Source of the DNA: Parafilimonas sp.
GTDB taxonomy: Bacteria; Bacteroidota; Bacteroidia; Chitinophagales; Chitinophagaceae
Length of the DNA stretch: 39,095 nt
Direction of reading: 5' to 3'
Assembly (NCBI GenBank): GCA_017856455.1
Contig: JAFMEZ010000018.1
Location: 1 to 39,095, forward strand
Shown here: in pieces, positions 35,481 to 39,095 of the stretch
How positions within the stretch are numbered: position 1 is the stretch's first letter
Layout: every line of letters begins with the position of its first letter
The notes under the pieces: model-generated
What the model was told of the DNA's origin: nothing
Databases searched by the model: none
The model's input: only the letters and a program-made list of their open reading frames with translations
Made by a program: the position numbers and the translations under genes

Positions 35481-36807
35481 GTGCAGTTTTCTTTCGGGTA
35501 ATAAAAAATATCAATAAAAATGCTCCCAATACAGCAGAAGCAGTGATAGCAGTTTGAGGTTGATCAATGGCAATACTGGTTGCAACGAAAATATATGCTG
35601 CAATAAAAATGATGGGCATTAGCGGGAATAATTTCATTGAATAAATCTGAGATTTATCCAAGTGCTTGGTTCTTTTTCGAATGATAAATATAGTAGCTGC
35701 CGAAAATGCCATACCGATTGAATCAAGAAAAATGGTAAAACTGAGAATCTTATCAAATGTATCTGCAAAGAATAAAACAATTACACTGATCAGTGCATAA
35801 ACAGTTAAACTTACAGTGAGCACATCCCGCTTTTGGTCTTTTTTCTTGAAAGCTTTGGGTAGAATTCCATCTTCACTCATCGCATACATCACACGGGGAT
35901 TGCTTAGCAACAAAACATTTACATATGCCAACACAGCAATGAAAAGTAAAATTGAAAAAACAAAACTTCCTGTTTGTCCAAACATGCGCTCTGCAATAAT
36001 TGCTGCAATTCCTTTCGCATTTTTCAGTTCTTCAAATCCAATGATCTTGTAATATGCGTAACTGACAGATAAATAAAGCAAGATGATGACTAAAATCCCA
36101 ATAAAAATTCCACGGGGAAGATTTCTTTGTGGATTTTTTACTTCTTCACCAAAGTTGATGGTTTGCTGATACCCGCCATACGTAAATGAAACCGCTATCA
36201 ATGCGAGTCCAAATGATTTGATATAATCCATCCAAGAATAATCATTGGATACAACAGCCTCTTGAGATGATGCATGTTGGGCTGGAAAAAATAATGCTGA
36301 CACAATCATCAAAATCATGGAGATTTTGATCAGCATTAATATATTTTGTGTAGTTGAACTCATCCTCAATCCCAATAAATTAATTCCATAAAAAAGAGCG
36401 ATTGCAGTCATCGCAATCAAGGCCTTGACAAAATCAGATGGAGGAACTGAAAAAATAATTTGTGATATGTATTCACTTCCTATCAACGCAACACCTGATA
36501 AGGAAGCAGCATTTGAAATCAGGATGATGCAGTTGACAGCAAATGCAATGCTAGGGTGATAGCATGTTGCAAATATTTTATAATAACCCCCTGTAATGGG
36601 ATACCTCGATCCGATTTCAGCATAGGTAAGTGCTCCACAAAGCGCTACCAATCCCCCTGCCAGCCAGCTGATAAAAAATACATTCGGCGTAATCGCAGCA
36701 CGGGCAGAATCGGAGGCTGTTCTGAATATACCCATCCCAATCACCAAACCAATGACAATCATGGTGATATCAAAAAGACTGAGCAATGTTTTCTTCTGTG
36801 TTGACAT
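35467..36807 (-). CDS. APC-superfamily amino acid permease
   Basis: The 446-residue protein has about 12 hydrophobic helices and the amino acid-polyamine-organocation pattern: MIVIGLVIGMGIFRTASDSA in the first helix (the G-x-G-I-F substrate-binding break), GGLVALCGALTYAEIGSRYP in the second, and the conserved FTYGGYQQTINFGEEVKNPQ loop. It should import an amino acid by proton or cation coupling; the substrate cannot be read from sequence. The overlap of 14 bases with the downstream MetC-like lyase points to a sulfur-containing amino acid, as an inference. A near-consensus -7 element (TAACTTTC) ends four bases before its ATG. It is divergent from the cobalamin riboswitch. Confidence 0.93.
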   Translation of the reverse strand: MSTQKKTLLSLFDITMIVIGLVIGMGIFRTASDSARAAITPNVFFISWLAGGLVALCGALTYAEIGSRYPITGGYYKIFATCYHPSIAFAVNCIILISNAASLSGVALIGSEYISQIIFSVPPSDFVKALIAMTAIALFYGINLLGLRMSSTTQNILMLIKISMILMIVSALFFPAQHASSQEAVVSNDYSWMDYIKSFGLALIAVSFTYGGYQQTINFGEEVKNPQRNLPRGIFIGILVIILLYLSVSYAYYKIIGFEELKNAKGIAAIIAERMFGQTGSFVFSILLFIAVLAYVNVLLLSNPRVMYAMSEDGILPKAFKKKDQKRDVLTVSLTVYALISVIVLFFADTFDKILSFTIFLDSIGMAFSAATIFIIRKRTKHLDKSQIYSMKLFPLMPIIFIAAYIFVATSIAIDQPQTAITASAVLGAFLLIFFITRKKTAHEAK

Positions 36808-36811
36808 GTGG

Positions 36812-36819
36812 GAAAGTTA
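36812..36819 (-). promoter_or_regulatory. Near-consensus -7 element (TAACTTTC) of the permease-lyase operon
   Basis: TAACTTTC on the minus strand differs from TAnnTTTG at the last base only and is followed by CCAC and the ATG at 36807. The four-base distance is the same as at gpmI and gpsA. It would drive the permease and MetC-like genes. Confidence 0.4.
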
Positions 36820-36879
36820 GTGAAAAAAATTAGTTGTAACGATCGAATGCATTCAAGATCTTTGCTTCGTATTTAGGTT

Positions 36880-37115
36880 GAAAGTTGTGACAACAACAAT
36901 CATTAAAAGGGAAGTTCGGTTATATTCCGACGCTATCCCCGTAGCTGTAAAGACTGTCTGATCATTCAGAAACCCTCTCACTGCAAACCACTGTTCACAC
37001 GGGAAGGTAAAAGAGGGAGTCGAGCCAGAAGACCTGCCTGATACAAACTGAATCACGTGCTTTCGGGAGAAGAGCCGAGATGTAAAGCCTAAAGCTGATC
37101 ATTTCTTTTTTTCGT
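36880..37115 (+). ncRNA. Cobalamin riboswitch with expression platform
   Basis: The 343-base gap 36808-37150 holds a cobalamin-responsive leader. The core reads AAAAGGGAA (36905-36913), a GGTTATATTCC segment (36918-36928), then GCTATCCCCGTAGCTGTAA (36932-36950). After the CCCTCTC...AAGAGGGAG arm (36973-37019) comes the B12 box AGCCAGAAGACCTGCC (37023-37038). All parts are in the order known for cobalamin riboswitches. Downstream, TCGG/CCGA (37063-37078) nested within GCTTT/AAAGC (37059-37088) can form a hairpin, followed by a T-rich tract (37102-37112) that may act as a terminator or switching element. The receptor gene starts at 37151. High cobalamin is expected to lower its expression. Confidence 0.93.
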
Positions 37116-37150
37116 TCGAAGGTTCATTAACAACAATAAACATTGTAAAA

Positions 37151-39095
37151 ATGAACAGAACAGTTTTTTATGCCCTCATGCTCTTATCACTAGAGTTAAA
37201 TGCACAAAACGACTCTATCGGGAACCTAAATGAAGTTGTGGTCACCGCCAACCGTTTCCAGCAAAAACAAAACAATACGGGTAAAGTGATTTCAGTGATC
37301 ACACAAAAAGAGATTCAATCAACACCCTATCAATCTGTCGCTGAAATCCTAAACAGACAAGTGGGCATTTCAATCGTTGGATCCAACAATGCTCCCGGAA
37401 CCAACAATGATATTTATGTAAGAGGATCAGCAACCGGAAATGCATTGATCTTATTGAATGGCAATCCCATTTTTGATGCATCAACCATTCGTTCAACATT
37501 TGATATCAATTTTATTCCGCTTTCAACGATAGAAAGAATTGAAATTTTAAAAGGTGGACAATCAACGGTATATGGTTCTGATGCTATGGCGGGTGTAATC
37601 AATATCATTACCAAAAAAGAAATCAACAAAAAAAATCAATCGACTTTTGAAATCAGTAATGCTTCATTTGGTACTTTCTCTGCAAATGCCAATACAATGG
37701 GCTCGATCAATACATTGAATTACATGGCAGGATATCAAAGATTTCAATCAGCCGGATTTTCATCTGCATTGGATACAACCAACAAGCAAGGATTTGATAA
37801 AGACGAGATGAAACAGGATGCTGCCAATATCTGTTTAGGCTCTGCAATAAAAAAGAATTTGAGTTGGCATGTTGCAGGAAATTGGAGCCAATATCAAAAC
37901 GATCTGGACGAAACGGCATTTGAAGACGCAAAGGACTTTACTGTAAAGAACCATCAGCTTACAATAAGTGGTGGACTCACCAAGAAAATGGAATTTGGTG
38001 AAATGCATCTCAATTATAATTTCAATCAATTGAAAAGAAATTATCTTGATGACTCTCTCTATCTCAATGGATTTACAACTTTCATGCAGTCAGACTATAA
38101 AGGCAATGGTTCTTTTGTAGAATGGTACGGGAACTTTAAACTGCATAAACATCTAACGCTTTTCACATCGTTCGATCACAGATGGCAAAATACTGATCAA
38201 TATTATTTTTCTAAAAGCAGTTATGGTGATTACGCAACCTCACTTTCATCTGATTCTGCAAAAATTAACATCAGCAGCATCAGCAGCTCATTGGTGTACA
38301 ATAGTGAAAAAGGCCTCAATGTAGAATTGGGAGGCAGAATCAATACCCATAGTATGTATGGAAATAATCTCACCTATACTTTTAATCCATCATATCTGGT
38401 CAACAACAAATGGAAGTTTGCCTTTAACCTTTCTTCAGCATTTAAAGCCCCAACACTCTATCAACTCTATGATGGATTCTCCGGACAACCGAATCTGAAA
38501 CCGGAAACTTCTGTAAATACTGAATTGGCGATTAGTTTTATTGGAACACAACATTTTAACCTGAATGCTGTTGGCTTTATCAGAAATACCAAAAATGGAA
38601 TTGATTACGATTATATCAATTACAAATACTATAATTACAATAGCAAGCAAGAACGTGGAATAGAATTGGAGAGCAGGTACCAATTCAAAAAATGGAATGC
38701 TTCCCTTAATTACACTTATGTAAACGGAAATGTTAATGCACAAAACTTTGTATACAATCCTGCTACCTATGGATATGATGTGAAAGGTGATACCACATAT
38801 GCATACCTGACACGAATCCCAAAAAACACTTTGAATCTTCATGTCAGTTACCAGTTCAATGAAAAATTACAAATAGCAGTTTTTGAAAAAATAGTGGATC
38901 AACGATTTGAGCCACAATACATGTCAGCTCCTATTGAGATGCCAGGATTTCAACTCACAGATCTTCATATTCAATACAACCTCAATAAAAAGATTACAGT
39001 TAATGCTGGTCTGAAAAATATTTTCAACAAACAATACCAAGAGGTATATGGATATGCAACGAGAGGGAGAAATTATATTATCGGAGTAAGAGTGG
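37151..39095 (+). CDS. btuB: BtuB-like TonB-dependent vitamin B12 receptor, 3' end cut by the window
   Basis: The frame is open from the ATG at 37151 to the window edge (648 codons) and has reached the last barrel strand (RGRNYIIGVRV), so only a few codons are missing. It has a signal peptide (MNRTVFYALMLLSLELNAQ), a TonB-box-like LNEVVVTANRF, and a plug with VYVRGS-like IYVRGSATGNALILLNGNP, IERIEILKGGQSTVYGSDA and GVINIITKKE. The barrel shows SSAFKAPTLYQLYDGFSG and a KPETSVNTELAI strand. Control by a cobalamin riboswitch makes a B12-type corrinoid the likely ligand. No inner-membrane BtuCDF genes are in view. A related metal-chelate receptor is the alternative. Confidence 0.9.
   Translation, partial: MNRTVFYALMLLSLELNAQNDSIGNLNEVVVTANRFQQKQNNTGKVISVITQKEIQSTPYQSVAEILNRQVGISIVGSNNAPGTNNDIYVRGSATGNALILLNGNPIFDASTIRSTFDINFIPLSTIERIEILKGGQSTVYGSDAMAGVINIITKKEINKKNQSTFEISNASFGTFSANANTMGSINTLNYMAGYQRFQSAGFSSALDTTNKQGFDKDEMKQDAANICLGSAIKKNLSWHVAGNWSQYQNDLDETAFEDAKDFTVKNHQLTISGGLTKKMEFGEMHLNYNFNQLKRNYLDDSLYLNGFTTFMQSDYKGNGSFVEWYGNFKLHKHLTLFTSFDHRWQNTDQYYFSKSSYGDYATSLSSDSAKINISSISSSLVYNSEKGLNVELGGRINTHSMYGNNLTYTFNPSYLVNNKWKFAFNLSSAFKAPTLYQLYDGFSGQPNLKPETSVNTELAISFIGTQHFNLNAVGFIRNTKNGIDYDYINYKYYNYNSKQERGIELESRYQFKKWNASLNYTYVNGNVNAQNFVYNPATYGYDVKGDTTYAYLTRIPKNTLNLHVSYQFNEKLQIAVFEKIVDQRFEPQYMSAPIEMPGFQLTDLHIQYNLNKKITVNAGLKNIFNKQYQEVYGYATRGRNYIIGVRV

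Noticed and set aside
38435-38842. 135-codon open frame on minus strand inside the BtuB-like gene
   Set aside because: It is antisense to a receptor frame that is intact with clear motifs on both sides; the translated product is Ile/Val/Phe-rich without motif.

Overview
The window looks like a chromosomal segment from a member of the Bacteroidota, most likely the Chitinophagales or a close relative. Four things point there: a gldKLMN block for the type IX secretion system (T9SS), several TonB-dependent receptors, Bacteroidota-type promoter -7 elements (TAnnTTTG) in front of many genes, and a DNA composition that is low in G+C with few clear Shine-Dalgarno sites. No phage, insertion sequence, CRISPR array, rRNA or tRNA was seen. 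The content is mostly housekeeping and envelope genes.

Layout. (1) 1-3567, minus strand: the start of a Lys/Ala/Pro histone-H1-like protein and a long type-2 isoleucyl-tRNA synthetase with an inverted HIGH motif. (2) 3598-7379, minus: a heme-uptake cluster of an AraC-type regulator, a TonB-dependent receptor and a HmuY-type lipoprotein. (3) 7556-10150: gyrB and a small unknown gene (plus), a bidirectional terminator, and a YciH/SUI1 factor (minus). (4) 10215-14579, plus: gpmI, a small membrane-anchored unknown and a second heme-receptor-like TonB-dependent receptor. (5) 14670-18387, plus: an ECF sigma factor, an unusual protein joining an anti-sigma-like N-terminus to an outer-membrane barrel, and uvrC. 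(6) 18437-23173, minus: gldKLMN. (7) 23323-29154, minus: a YyaL/DUF255 protein, hemD, a DUF4271 membrane protein and an Omp85-type outer-membrane protein. (8) 29192-31299: hemW (plus) and gpsA (minus), convergent with overlapping 3' ends. (9) 31330-36807, minus: an efflux adaptor, a TolC-type channel, a MetC-like lyase and an amino-acid permease. (10) 36880-39095, plus: a cobalamin riboswitch followed by a BtuB-like receptor cut by the window edge.

How the genes fit together. Tetrapyrroles recur: heme uptake (AraC/receptor/HmuY), heme synthesis and delivery (hemD, hemW), perhaps a second heme receptor, and vitamin B12 uptake under riboswitch control. Envelope biogenesis is the second theme (T9SS motor and ring, Omp85, TolC/adaptor, ECF sigma/barrel pair).

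Most worth a second look: the GIHH signature of the isoleucyl-tRNA synthetase, a five-cysteine cluster in the heme-locus regulator, a recurring promoter geometry that predicts leaderless or almost leaderless mRNAs, the sigma/barrel pair, and an inverted repeat in front of the TolC gene. Many upstream TTG/GTG openings were rejected in favour of downstream ATG codons; each case is explained in the entries.
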